A program made the translations under genes and the position numbers. This document shows, one piece after another, positions 23,347 through 32,148 of a stretch of 33,457 nt of DNA (the stretch's first letter is position 1; each line of letters begins with the position of its first letter). This DNA comes from Verrucomicrobiota bacterium (GTDB taxonomy: Bacteria; Verrucomicrobiota; Verrucomicrobiia; Opitutales; Opitutaceae), in the NCBI GenBank assembly GCA_018239845.1, contig JAFEGO010000055.1:73445-106901 (forward strand). Direction: 5' to 3'. The notes under the pieces are model-generated. The model had not been told where the DNA came from, made no database searches, and saw only the letters and a program-made list of their open reading frames with translations.

Positions 23347-23763
23347 ATGCCTACGACATTCACTCAACTTAACATCGGATGGAACGCCGAGCCAAACGCT
23401 CCCAATCCACAAGTGCAAATTTGGGAGAGCGACATCGTAGTATCGTTTCTCCTGAATCCTTTTCAGTATCCACAGTTTCAGGAAACCGATGTCGGCCAGC
23501 TACGATTTCGGAATGCCTGGAGATATCGTCTTAGTTCGGTAAATGACGAAGGTTGGTATCGGGGTCAGTGCAGATTCAGCAAACTCGCGCCGGCGTGGGG
23601 TGAGTTTTATGAGATACATGGTGATTCGTTACTCAACCGAATCCCGGACGATTGGCTTGAAGTTGCCCCACCAAGCACCACTCAGAGGCACTTCTTGTTT
23701 TATTTCCGTGATGAGACGTTCGAGTGCAGCGCCGAATCGTGGAGCTTCTCGATTCTTGGATGA
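23347..23763 (+). CDS. Hypothetical protein, 138 aa, unusually AT-rich
   Basis: I do not recognise the family. The 138-residue product is rich in aromatic residues (many Trp, Phe, Tyr), with no signal peptide, membrane helix or catalytic motif, and probably beta-rich. Base composition is near 50% G+C by eye, sharply below its neighbours, and third codon positions are much less G/C-biased, which points to recent acquisition. It starts nine bases after the GNAT gene, as if inserted behind it. A small cassette-type protein or an immunity-like factor are possibilities only. Confidence 0.75.
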   Translation: MPTTFTQLNIGWNAEPNAPNPQVQIWESDIVVSFLLNPFQYPQFQETDVGQLRFRNAWRYRLSSVNDEGWYRGQCRFSKLAPAWGEFYEIHGDSLLNRIPDDWLEVAPPSTTQRHFLFYFRDETFECSAESWSFSILG

Positions 23764-23790
23764 TCAAGCAGCCGTCTGCATAGCTTCGCG

Positions 23791-24165
23791 CTATTTCTGT
23801 CCAAAGCCATCGCCATCCCGAATCAATTCGATGCGGTTGCCGAAGGGATCGGCTGTATAAAAACGCCGGCGCCCCGGCAGGGCTTCGTCCCACGTCACCG
23901 GATAGCCCGCTTGTGCCAGTCGTGCGGCGAGCGCATCAAGGTCGCGCACGCAGAACGCCGGGTGCGCCTTCCGCTGCGGCGCGAAATCCTTTTCCACGCC
24001 GAGGTGCACAATCACCGGCCCCGCGCGAAACCAGCATCCGCCGCGGCCGACCAGCGGCGCGGGCTTTTCCTCTTCGCTCATCCCGAGGAGGCCAGCCCAA
24101 AACGCCCGAGCCTGCGCTTCACTGCCCGGCGGCATCGCTAGCTGGATATGATCAAGTCCGGTCAT
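23791..24165 (-). CDS. VOC-family (glyoxalase/bleomycin resistance fold) protein
   Basis: A 124-residue single VOC domain of paired beta-alpha-beta-beta-beta modules. Likely metal ligands are H5 (LDHIQLAMP), a central His in KAHPAFCV, and the Glu in NRIELI near the C-terminus; TADPFGNRIELI is a hallmark of the fold. Family members include glyoxalases, dioxygenases and antibiotic-binding proteins, so function is open. ATG 24165 is preferred; in-frame ATGs at 24186 and 24192 lie within a 7-base repeat that also encodes the end of the acyl-CoA dehydrogenase gene. Confidence 0.87.
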   Translation of the reverse strand: MTGLDHIQLAMPPGSEAQARAFWAGLLGMSEEEKPAPLVGRGGCWFRAGPVIVHLGVEKDFAPQRKAHPAFCVRDLDALAARLAQAGYPVTWDEALPGRRRFYTADPFGNRIELIRDGDGFGQK

Positions 24166-24188
24166 TAGGCATTCGTCATTAGTCATTG
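24161..24188. repeat. Tandem 7-bp repeat across a gene junction
   Basis: GTCATTA, GGCATTC, GTCATTA, GTCATTG, then GCATTT: four degenerate 7-base units. On the minus strand it supplies the last codons and TAA stop of the acyl-CoA dehydrogenase gene and several in-frame ATGs for the VOC gene. Confidence 0.75.
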
Positions 24189-26095
24189 GCATTTCCCACG
24201 ATCCCGCGCTCGAGCCACCCGTGTTCGCCGCGGATGATCTCCTGGGCGAGCTGGTAGCCGTGCTCGTCGCTGTTGCGGCGGATGCCGCGGAAATTCTGTT
24301 CAATACGTGCGGTCGCCTGCGCCACGAAATCGTCCGTGAGCGTAAGAATTTTTTCTTCGGACTCACCGTCGTTCAGCAGCTTTTGCGCATAGACACAGGT
24401 GGCCGCGATCGCAAAAAAATCCGCGCCGATGTCCGCGATGCGTCCAAGCAACACCTGGCGTTTTTCCAACTGCGGACCGAACTTCACCATCTGGTGAAAC
24501 AGGGTCCGCGCCAGCCGGCGCGAGCCGCGCGCGACGCTGCGGAAGTGACGCGTGAGCCGCGGGTGCATGTCCGACGGAGCACTGCTGCCCAGCGGCAGCC
24601 ATTGGCGCGGATACCACAGGGCATAAAAGCCCGCAGCCTTTACGCCGGCCTTGAGGCGCTCGCCCCATGGTCGCTCGGAGTTGAGCGCCACCCCGGCGAT
24701 CTTCAGGTGCGGGTCGAGCGCCTCGCGCATGATGAAAAGCCGCATGATCTCGGAGGAGCCTTCGAAGATCGTGATCACGCGGTTGTCGCGCAGCAGGCGC
24801 TCGACGGGATACGGCGTCTCCCCGCGGGCCTTGAGCGACGTCACGTTTTCGTAGCCGCGTCCGCCGCGGATCTGCATCACATCGTCGAGGCACATCCATG
24901 CCTTCTCCGTGGCCCAAAGCTTGCACATCGAGGCCTCGAGGCGGATGTCGGCCTTTTTATCGCGATCCACGATGCGCGAGGTCACGAGGAGCATCGCCTC
25001 CATCGCGAAGGTGTGCGCGGCGATGCGGCGGATTTTCTCCGCAATGGCCGCGTGCTGCCCGATGGGCACGCCCCACTGCACGCGGTCGCGGCTCCACTCG
25101 CGCGCGATCTGCAGCGCCTTCTTCGCCATGCCGATCGATGACGCGGGGATCGAGAGCCGGCCGGCGTTGAGCGTGGAGAGCGCCACCTTCAGGCCGCGGC
25201 CTTCGCCGCCGACCATGTTCGCCCGCGGCACGCGCACATGGGTGAAACGGATCACGCCGTTGTACAACGCGTGCAGGCCCATGAACTGGCAGCGGTACAC
25301 CACCTCGATGCCGGGCGTTTTTGCCTCGACGATGAAGGTCGTGATCTGGGCGCGCGGCTGGCCGTCCACGGTTTTCGGCGGCGTCTTGCAGGCCACGATG
25401 AGCAGCGCGGCCTCCGTGCCGTTGGAGCACCAGAGTTTTTCGCCATTGATGATGAAATCGTCTCCATCGGGCGTCGCGGTCGTCGTGAGACGGGCGGGGT
25501 CGGACCCGACGCCGCGCTCCGTGAGCGCGAAGGCTGACAATTCGCCGCCCGCCACCCGCGGGAGGTATTTCCGCTTTTGCTCCTCTGTGCCGAACAGCAT
25601 CAGCGGCTGCGGTACGCCGACTGATTGGTGAACTGAGACGTGGGCGAAGACGTTCATGCAGTGGCTCGCGATCAGCTGGCACGCGCGGCAATACGTCGTC
25701 TGCGAGAAGCCCAGCCCGCCGTACGCGCGCGGCACCTTGATGCCGTACACACCGAGGGCCGCGAGACCCCGGCGGATCTCCGGGGAAATCTCGCCCGTGC
25801 GGTCGATCAAGTCCGGATCAACCTTCGCGGTGAGAAACGCCGCCACGTCCGCGAGAAATTTGTCCGCGCGCGTCTTCTCCTCCGCATCGATCCCGGTAAG
25901 CGGGTAAAGCTTCTCCGGCGCCCAACGGCCCATGAACGCCTGCGCGACGAAGCTCAGCCCGGCCGGCGCGGGCGATTCGCGCGCGGCTTCCGTAGCCTGC
26001 AACGCGGCGCGCTGGCCCTCGGTCATCTTCGACATGTCGATGACCGTGCGGCCCTCCTCGGGCGGGGTGCTGGGCTGTGACGGCGCGTCTGCCAT
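24179..26095 (-). CDS. Acyl-CoA dehydrogenase with C-terminal extension (VLCAD-like)
   Basis: A 638-residue flavoprotein dehydrogenase of the acyl-CoA dehydrogenase family, catalysing the alpha,beta-dehydrogenation step of fatty-acid beta-oxidation with transfer to electron-transferring flavoprotein. FAD/substrate motifs FALTERGVGSD and WCSNGTEA are present. The catalytic base is expected at E445 in IFEGSSEIMRLF, the position used in very-long-chain enzymes. Some 180 residues follow the core, as in VLCAD/ACAD9-type proteins, larger than the usual ~380. An N-terminal ~50-residue Pro/Ser-rich extension is also present. The frame opens at GTG 26116; ATG 26095 is preferred. Upstream, TTGACC at about 26137 is a possible -35. 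Confidence 0.93.
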   Translation of the reverse strand: MADAPSQPSTPPEEGRTVIDMSKMTEGQRAALQATEAARESPAPAGLSFVAQAFMGRWAPEKLYPLTGIDAEEKTRADKFLADVAAFLTAKVDPDLIDRTGEISPEIRRGLAALGVYGIKVPRAYGGLGFSQTTYCRACQLIASHCMNVFAHVSVHQSVGVPQPLMLFGTEEQKRKYLPRVAGGELSAFALTERGVGSDPARLTTTATPDGDDFIINGEKLWCSNGTEAALLIVACKTPPKTVDGQPRAQITTFIVEAKTPGIEVVYRCQFMGLHALYNGVIRFTHVRVPRANMVGGEGRGLKVALSTLNAGRLSIPASSIGMAKKALQIAREWSRDRVQWGVPIGQHAAIAEKIRRIAAHTFAMEAMLLVTSRIVDRDKKADIRLEASMCKLWATEKAWMCLDDVMQIRGGRGYENVTSLKARGETPYPVERLLRDNRVITIFEGSSEIMRLFIMREALDPHLKIAGVALNSERPWGERLKAGVKAAGFYALWYPRQWLPLGSSAPSDMHPRLTRHFRSVARGSRRLARTLFHQMVKFGPQLEKRQVLLGRIADIGADFFAIAATCVYAQKLLNDGESEEKILTLTDDFVAQATARIEQNFRGIRRNSDEHGYQLAQEIIRGEHGWLERGIVGNAND

Positions 26096-26156
26096 GGGGT
26101 GCTGGCTTGCCGCCACTCAACCCCAGCTTTTCCGCCGGGTCAACGCACCCGGCGAC

Positions 26157-28310
26157 TCACGGCGTCGCGCGCGCCGCCGTCTCAATGGCCGCGCGCATCG
26201 CGGCGACATTGCGGCGGACGTTGTCGTCATCGCCGAGTTGCTTAGGATCGCGGAAGTTCTCCAGCGCCGCCGCCACCGCGTCCGGCAATTGGCCGCCGTG
26301 GTGCGCGCGCAGCCACGCGAGTTTTTCCCACTCCTCGACGCCGTCGCGCAGCATCTCCCAGTGCACGGAGCTGCGCGGGCCGGGATAGACCAGAAACTCG
26401 TCGCCCGGCGGCAGGTCGCGCCGCCACGGGTGGCAGGAATAGAGCGTCTCGTGCAGCACGTTCTCCGGCCAGGTGGTGAAGGCCCAGCGCGCGAAGCCGT
26501 CGTAGCCGTTCGCCGCCGAGTAGTAGCCGATCCACACCGCCTCGGCCGGCGGGCTTTGCACGAAGGTGTTGGGCCGCTTCGGATCGAGGCAAACGTAGAA
26601 GGTCGTCACGCGCCCCTCGCTGCGGCGGCGCGCGATATCGCGCAGCAGGTCGTCGCTCGCGTGGTCCAGGATGATCGTGAAGTCCGCCAGATCGAGGCCC
26701 GTGTAGTGCGAGGGCGCCTGGTTGCCCGCGAGCGCGATCTTGATCCGCGGCGCACCGGCGCGCAGGACCTCGGACATCGCCTTCATCATCGGACCCGGCG
26801 CCTCGTCCACGCAGATCCGCGCCCGGGAGAGCCAGCCCTTCGCCTCGAGGTGTTTTTCGAAATCGCGCAGGAAGGGCACCCAATAGTCCGCGTACTCCGG
26901 CGTGCCCGGCTCGCACATCGCCGCGCGCGTGTCGCCGGTCGCGGCATCGGTGTATTCAAGCTGACCCGACCAGGTGAGCATCGAGATGCAGTTGATCTGC
27001 CGGTCGATCCCGCAGCTCATCGCGAACTCCACGTAGCGGTCGAACATGGCGTAGTCGAATTTCCACGTGCCGTCCGGCTGCTTCAGGTGCGCGACCATTG
27101 TGCCGTAGTCGTCGTAGTCGCGGCTGCCCCACGGCCGGGGCGTGATCGTCGTCGTGATCACCTTCTGGCCCGCGTGCGCCAGCTCCAACAGATAGGGCCG
27201 CATGATCTGGAAGTGCGCCTCGCTCCACGGCGTCACGCCGTGCACACGCGCGATCGACCAAGGGTGCTGCCAGATATCCAGGTGAAACGCCCAGTCCTTG
27301 GGCTCCGGCAGCGTCGCGGGCAGGATCTCCAGCGTGAGCGGAAACACCTTCGGCTCCGTGCCGTCCGCGCGCACCGCCAGCGTGCCGGTGTAGCGCCCGG
27401 GCACCGCGTCGCGCGGCGGCTCCGCCGTCAGCCAGATCGCGCGAAACGAGCCCGCCTTCATGTCCACCCGCGGCGCCGGATCGAGCACGTCGCCCACCGG
27501 CTTGCCGTCCGCCAGCACCTGCCGGACAAACCGCGCCGTCACGGCCCCCGCGGGCAGTTCGTGTCCGCGTCCGTCGGTCATGGCCGAGAGCTCCGTGCGC
27601 AGACCCGTGTGGCCCGGCTGCGTCCACACCACAAACTGCCCGCTCACGCGCTCGCCGCGCCATGCCGTGCTCCGCCACGCGGCCGTGCCGCCGGCCAGCG
27701 GCACGTTGCCCGCATTGTAAAGCCGGTCGGTCGCACCCACCGCGCCTTCGAGCGCACGCGTGGTCGGCCGGGCGTACGCGGCGATCTCGCAGACGTACGG
27801 GCCCTCTTCCTTCGAGCTGCCGGTCACCGTCAGCCGCAGCGCGCGCACGCGCAACGGCGCGGGCAGCACCACTTCGAGCTTCGCCGGGGTGGGTGCCGAC
27901 CCGGTGCGCTGGTCGTGCAACACGGTCCAGTTCGCGCCGTCCTCCGACGCCTCGATTATAAAATGATACACGCGCGTCCCCGGCGCACGCAGGTGCAGGT
28001 TGACCTGCGCGATCTCGCGCGCCTCGGGCAGCTCGAGCTTCACCCACGCGGGAAAGACTTTCGACGTCCAGAACATCACCGTGTCGTCCGTGATGCCGTC
28101 GTGGACAAACTCCGCGCGCTGCTCGTCGTCATGGCCCGACGCCGTGATCACCGCGCCGCGCAGCACGTCGGCATAGGCCGGGGCCGTCAGCAGCGGCGGA
28201 CTGGCGTCGAAGGGATAATGCGACGCCGCAAACGGCGCCAGCGGCGCGGCTCCGGCCGCCAGCATCCCCAGCCACATCAACCCACCCAGTCGAAACGCGC
28301 GCAGGCTCAT
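26157..28310 (-). CDS. Secreted discoidin/GH123-like glycoside hydrolase
   Basis: A 717-residue exported protein: signal peptide (MSLRAFRLGGLMWLGMLAAGAAP), an F5/8-type-C (discoidin) carbohydrate-binding region at about 40-175 (FVHDGITDDTVMFWTSK and FIIEASEDGANWTVLHD are typical), a beta domain, then a catalytic domain of the DUF4091/GH123 type. The adjacent acidic pair D502-E503 in ICVDEAPGP matches the Asp-Glu pair of GH123 beta-N-acetylgalactosaminidases, which use substrate-assisted catalysis. So a hexosaminidase acting on glycans is likely, but the precise sugar is unproven. ATG 28310 is chosen because it begins the signal peptide. It is divergent from the hybrid histidine kinase. Confidence 0.85.
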   Translation of the reverse strand: MSLRAFRLGGLMWLGMLAAGAAPLAPFAASHYPFDASPPLLTAPAYADVLRGAVITASGHDDEQRAEFVHDGITDDTVMFWTSKVFPAWVKLELPEAREIAQVNLHLRAPGTRVYHFIIEASEDGANWTVLHDQRTGSAPTPAKLEVVLPAPLRVRALRLTVTGSSKEEGPYVCEIAAYARPTTRALEGAVGATDRLYNAGNVPLAGGTAAWRSTAWRGERVSGQFVVWTQPGHTGLRTELSAMTDGRGHELPAGAVTARFVRQVLADGKPVGDVLDPAPRVDMKAGSFRAIWLTAEPPRDAVPGRYTGTLAVRADGTEPKVFPLTLEILPATLPEPKDWAFHLDIWQHPWSIARVHGVTPWSEAHFQIMRPYLLELAHAGQKVITTTITPRPWGSRDYDDYGTMVAHLKQPDGTWKFDYAMFDRYVEFAMSCGIDRQINCISMLTWSGQLEYTDAATGDTRAAMCEPGTPEYADYWVPFLRDFEKHLEAKGWLSRARICVDEAPGPMMKAMSEVLRAGAPRIKIALAGNQAPSHYTGLDLADFTIILDHASDDLLRDIARRRSEGRVTTFYVCLDPKRPNTFVQSPPAEAVWIGYYSAANGYDGFARWAFTTWPENVLHETLYSCHPWRRDLPPGDEFLVYPGPRSSVHWEMLRDGVEEWEKLAWLRAHHGGQLPDAVAAALENFRDPKQLGDDDNVRRNVAAMRAAIETAARATP

Positions 28311-28414
28311 GCCTGCGAACCTACGCCCGCCCTTGTCCGGCTCCATCCTATTCTTGCCCGGCGCGTCTCCGGCCCCGGCGTACTTAGCGCTTTCCAGCCT
28401 GCCACAAATGCCCA

Positions 28415-28432
28415 CAAGATGCCGCCATCTTG
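28415..28432. repeat. Inverted repeat CAAGATG-CCGC-CATCTTG
   Basis: A perfect 7-bp stem with a 4-base loop in the intergenic region between the divergent GH123-like hydrolase and hybrid kinase genes. It may be an operator or a remnant of a dispersed repeat. Confidence 0.5.
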
Positions 28433-28504
28433 CCGTGGCCCGTCGTCGCTCATCCCCCCTATCGCGTCGCCGCCGCTCCGCCCCCGCGGTGCGCACCGCA
28501 CATC

Positions 28505-30883
28505 ATGCCTAGGTTTTTCCTGAGGCTGCTGCTGGTGTGCTGGACCGCGACGGTGCTCGCCGCCGCGCCGCAGCTCCGCATCGGGGTCGAGAACAACGCC
28601 GCCCCCCTCTCCTTCGTTGACGCCCAGGGCCGGACCTCCGGGTTCTCCGCCGAGCTGCTGCAGGAGATGTCGCGCGTCAGCGGCATCGAGTTCGTCGCCG
28701 TACCCAATTCCTGGAAACTTTCCTCCGACCATTTCCAGGACGGCAGCCTCGCCGCGCTGGCCAACATGACCACGAGCGACGAGCGCCGCACCACAATGGC
28801 GTTCTCCATCGGCCACGCCTACATGCACGGCGTCATCTTCTACCGGGCCGACCGCCCCGCGCTGACCAAGACCGCCGACTTCAAGGGCAAGACCATTGCC
28901 ACGCTCTCCGGCAGCATCGGCAGCACCAACGCGCTGCGCCACGGCGGCTGGGGCGCCAAGATCCTCGTCTTCCGCTCCTGGCAGGAGGCGCTCGATGCCA
29001 CGGACCGCGGCGAGTGCGACGGCGCGCTCTTCATCAGCCGCCCCAGCGCCGTCGGCACCAACGAGCACAACCTCCGGCGCGCGTTCGTGGACGACATCAT
29101 CCACCAGTTCCATTTCGCCGTGCACAAGGGCGACGCCGCCACGCTGGAGCAGATCAACGCCGCGCTCGCCACCGTCCTGCACAACGGCTCCTTCGACCGC
29201 ATCTACAGCAAGTGGATCGGCCCCATCGAGCCGCACCCCATCCGCCTCGCCGACCTCCGACCCTACTATCTGCCGGGCAGCCTCGTGCTCGCCTTCGTCA
29301 TTATCTTCATCTGGTGGCAGCGCCACATGATGCGCCGCCTCGCCCGCCAGTCCGAGGCGTTGCGCCAGAGCGAGGAGCGTTGGAAATTCGCCCTTGAGGG
29401 CACCGGTGCCGCCGTGTGGGACTGGGATATCTCCGCCCGCCGGATCACCTATTCCCCGGTGTGGAAAGAGATGCTCGGCTACGCCGAGGAAGACGTGGGC
29501 AACGAGCCCGGCGAATGGGAAAACCGCATCCATCCTGAGGATCGCGCACGGGTCCAGGCCGCGCTACAGGCCCATTGGGACCGCCCGTCCGCGCCCTACA
29601 CGGTCGAGCACCGGCTGCGCTGCAAGGACGGCGGCTGGAAATGGATCCTCAGCCGCGGCCTCGTCGTCCGCCGCGATGCCGCGGGCCGCCCACTCCGCAT
29701 GATCGGCACGCACATGGATCTCACCGCGCGCCGCCAGGCCGAGGAGGACCGCCTCGTCCTCGGCAAGCTCGAGTCCACCGGCATCCTTGCCGGCGGCATC
29801 GCCCACGATTTCAACAATCTCCTCACCACCATCCTCCTCAACCTCGACCTCGCCCAGTCCGGCCTCGCGCGACACGACGACCCCGCCCCGCGCCTGCGCG
29901 ACATCCAGAAGGCCGCCCTCGCCGCGCGCGATCTCACGCAGCAGCTCATCACCTTTGCCAAGGGCGGAGCATCCGTCCGTCGCCGCGTGAACCTTGCGCC
30001 GCTCCTCCGCGAATCCGTCCCGCTCGCCCTCAGCGGTTCCAGCGCCCGGTGCGAGATCCAGCTCGCGGCCGACCTCTGGACCGCTGAGGTGGATGAGGCG
30101 CAGATCGCGCAGGTCATCCGCAACCTCGTGCTCAACGCCCACGAGGCCATGCCCTCTGGCGGCGTGGTCACGCTGCGCGCGGAAAACGTCACGCTCGCCG
30201 CCGGCGCCGTCAACGCCCTCCCGGCCGGCGACTACGTCCTCATCAGCGTCACCGACCAAGGCACCGGCATCCCCACCGATGTGCTGCCGGCGATCTTCGA
30301 CCCGTACTTCTCCACCAAGCAGCGCGGCGCGCAGAAGGGCATGGGCCTCGGCCTGACCATCTGCCACTCCGTCGCGCAGAAACACGGCGGCACCATCACC
30401 GTCGAAACCGCCGAGGGCGTCGGCACCGCCTTCCACGTTTATTTGCCCGCCGTTCGCCGCCCGCTCGCAGCCGCACCGATGCCAGCCGCAGTTGCGCCCG
30501 CCAGCCCCGCGCCCACCGGCGCCGGTCGCATCCTCGTGATGGATGACGAGCAGTGGATGCGCGAGAGTCTCGCCACCGCCCTCGGCCAGCTCGGCTACAC
30601 CGTGGAGGTCGCGAGCAACGGCCAGACCGCCGTCGATCTCTACGCCGCCGCAATGGAGGAGGGCCGGCCATTCACCACCGTCATCCTCGATCTCACCGTG
30701 CGCGGCGCCATGGGCGGCCAGGAAGCCCTCCGCGTCCTCCGCGAGATCGATCCGGCCGTCAACGCCGTCGTTATGAGCGGCTACGCCGACAACGAGGTCG
30801 TCCGCGAATACGCCCGCCACGGCTTCAAAGCCGCGCTCACCAAGCCTTTCAGTCTCGACGGGCTCCGCCAGGTCCTGGCCTGA
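28505..30883 (+). CDS. Hybrid histidine kinase with periplasmic solute-binding sensor
   Basis: A 792-residue sensor kinase. Signal sequence 1-20; a family-3 solute-binding domain at about 22-240 (LRIGVENNAAPLSF, GFSAELLQEM, GKTIATLSGS); a membrane helix at 255-272; a PAS domain at about 293-410; a kinase core with phosphoacceptor H434 in AGGIAHDFNNLL, N-box N544, and the ATP lid with DQGTGIP and GMGLGLTI; a Pro/Ala-rich linker; and a receiver domain from about 675 with D729 (VILDL) as acceptor. The sensor suggests it detects a small periplasmic ligand such as an amino acid. It has no output domain, so an unlinked regulator is needed. ATG 28505 begins the signal sequence. Neighbouring GH123-like gene is divergent. 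Confidence 0.93.
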   Translation: MPRFFLRLLLVCWTATVLAAAPQLRIGVENNAAPLSFVDAQGRTSGFSAELLQEMSRVSGIEFVAVPNSWKLSSDHFQDGSLAALANMTTSDERRTTMAFSIGHAYMHGVIFYRADRPALTKTADFKGKTIATLSGSIGSTNALRHGGWGAKILVFRSWQEALDATDRGECDGALFISRPSAVGTNEHNLRRAFVDDIIHQFHFAVHKGDAATLEQINAALATVLHNGSFDRIYSKWIGPIEPHPIRLADLRPYYLPGSLVLAFVIIFIWWQRHMMRRLARQSEALRQSEERWKFALEGTGAAVWDWDISARRITYSPVWKEMLGYAEEDVGNEPGEWENRIHPEDRARVQAALQAHWDRPSAPYTVEHRLRCKDGGWKWILSRGLVVRRDAAGRPLRMIGTHMDLTARRQAEEDRLVLGKLESTGILAGGIAHDFNNLLTTILLNLDLAQSGLARHDDPAPRLRDIQKAALAARDLTQQLITFAKGGASVRRRVNLAPLLRESVPLALSGSSARCEIQLAADLWTAEVDEAQIAQVIRNLVLNAHEAMPSGGVVTLRAENVTLAAGAVNALPAGDYVLISVTDQGTGIPTDVLPAIFDPYFSTKQRGAQKGMGLGLTICHSVAQKHGGTITVETAEGVGTAFHVYLPAVRRPLAAAPMPAAVAPASPAPTGAGRILVMDDEQWMRESLATALGQLGYTVEVASNGQTAVDLYAAAMEEGRPFTTVILDLTVRGAMGGQEALRVLREIDPAVNAVVMSGYADNEVVREYARHGFKAALTKPFSLDGLRQVLA

Positions 30884-31034
30884 AAGCCCGCCTCGCCCTT
30901 CGCGGTTAAATAATACCCCGTAGAGCCCCCTCTACTCGCCGCCGCGATGCCGTGTGTTGCGCTTGCGGACTCCACCCGTCGCTCCTCTACTTTTCACCCC
31001 TCCGGTCGCATCGCGCGGGCCGGACTTTCTCGCC

Positions 31035-32144
31035 ATGACTCTTCCTTCCACCCGGGAATTTCCCGCCCGCCGCCTCCTGGGCGTGGCGCTCCTCGCCTTG
31101 CCGCTGCTCTCCGGCTGCCGCGATGCCAAGGTGGAAAACTACCGCATCGCCAAGGAGCCCGACGCTCCGCCGCCCGGCCTGGCCGCCGCCGACATGGCCT
31201 CGACCGCCGTGCCCGGCGCGGAGGGCCCCGCCCTCACGTGGACCACGCCCGCGCACTGGCAGGCCAAGCCCGCCTCCGCGATGCGCAAGGCCACCTACGT
31301 CGCCACCCGCCCCGATGGCACCACCTCCGAGCTCGCCGTGACGGCCTTCCCCGGCGATGTCGGCGGCGACCTCGCCAACGTCAACCGCTGGCGCGGCCAG
31401 CTCTCGCTGCCGCCCGTCACCGCCGAGCAGCTCCCGGCGCTCCTCACGCGCCTCGACCTCGCCTCCGGCCTGACCGCCACGCTCGTGGACCTCGCCGGCC
31501 CGGCCGCAGAAAAGCCGCAGCACATGCTCGGCGCCATCGTGCCTTTCAACGGCGCCACCTGGTTCTTCAAGCTCAGCGGCCCCGCCGCCGCCGTCACCGC
31601 CGAGAAGCCTGACTTCCTCGCCTTCGTCCGCTCGATCAAGGCCCCCGCCGCCTCCGCGCCCGCGGCCCCGGCTTCTGCGCCCAGCTCAATGGCCTCCACC
31701 CCGGTGCCCGGCGCCGAGGGTCCGGCGCTGACCTGGACCGCCCCCGCCGACTGGCAGGCCAAGCCCGCCTCCGCGATGCGCCGGGCCACCTACCTCCTTC
31801 CCATCCCCGGCGGCGGTACGAGCGAACTCGCCATCACCGCCTTCCCCGGCGACGTCGGCGGCGATCTCGCCAACGTCAACCGCTGGCGCGGCCAGCTCGG
31901 CCTCGCCCCGCTCGGCGCCAATGAACTCCCCGCGGTCCTCGTGCACCGCACCACGCGCAGCGGCCTTGCCGTCACCGTCGTCGATTTTGCAAACCCCGCC
32001 GCCGCCACGCCCTCGCGCATGCTGGGCGCGATTGTCCCGTTCAACGGCGCCACGTGGTTCTTCAAGCTCACCGGACCCGACGACGCCGTCGCCGCGCAGC
32101 AACCCGCGTTCCTCGCCTTCCTCGACTCCGTGACCGCTCCCTGA
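31035..32144 (+). CDS. Lipoprotein with two copies of one domain
   Basis: A 369-residue predicted lipoprotein: signal peptide with lipobox LLSGC (Cys28), then two copies of a ~150-residue domain at about 54-203 and 219-369, joined by an Ala/Pro/Ser linker. Both begin MASTxVPGAEGPALTWTxPAxWQAKPASAMR and share AFPGDVGGDLANVNRWRGQL and MLGAIVPFNGATWFFKL. Offset between copies is 165 codons (495 bases). I do not recognise the domain by name. Near-identity of the copies suggests recent duplication or ongoing homogenisation. It lies four bases upstream of resB, so a role in respiration or cytochrome c maturation is suggested by context only. Confidence 0.87.
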   Translation: MTLPSTREFPARRLLGVALLALPLLSGCRDAKVENYRIAKEPDAPPPGLAAADMASTAVPGAEGPALTWTTPAHWQAKPASAMRKATYVATRPDGTTSELAVTAFPGDVGGDLANVNRWRGQLSLPPVTAEQLPALLTRLDLASGLTATLVDLAGPAAEKPQHMLGAIVPFNGATWFFKLSGPAAAVTAEKPDFLAFVRSIKAPAASAPAAPASAPSSMASTPVPGAEGPALTWTAPADWQAKPASAMRRATYLLPIPGGGTSELAITAFPGDVGGDLANVNRWRGQLGLAPLGANELPAVLVHRTTRSGLAVTVVDFANPAAATPSRMLGAIVPFNGATWFFKLTGPDDAVAAQQPAFLAFLDSVTAP

Positions 32145-32148
32145 CGCC

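Noticed and set aside
23347..23763. AT-rich gene as part of a larger mobile element
   Set aside because: No integrase, transposase, attachment-site duplication or inverted termini were seen around it; only the single gene has shifted composition.
25932..28523. 863-codon plus-strand open frame
   Set aside because: It runs antisense to the acyl-CoA dehydrogenase start and the GH123-like gene, is extremely Arg/His/Pro-rich, and shows no domain.
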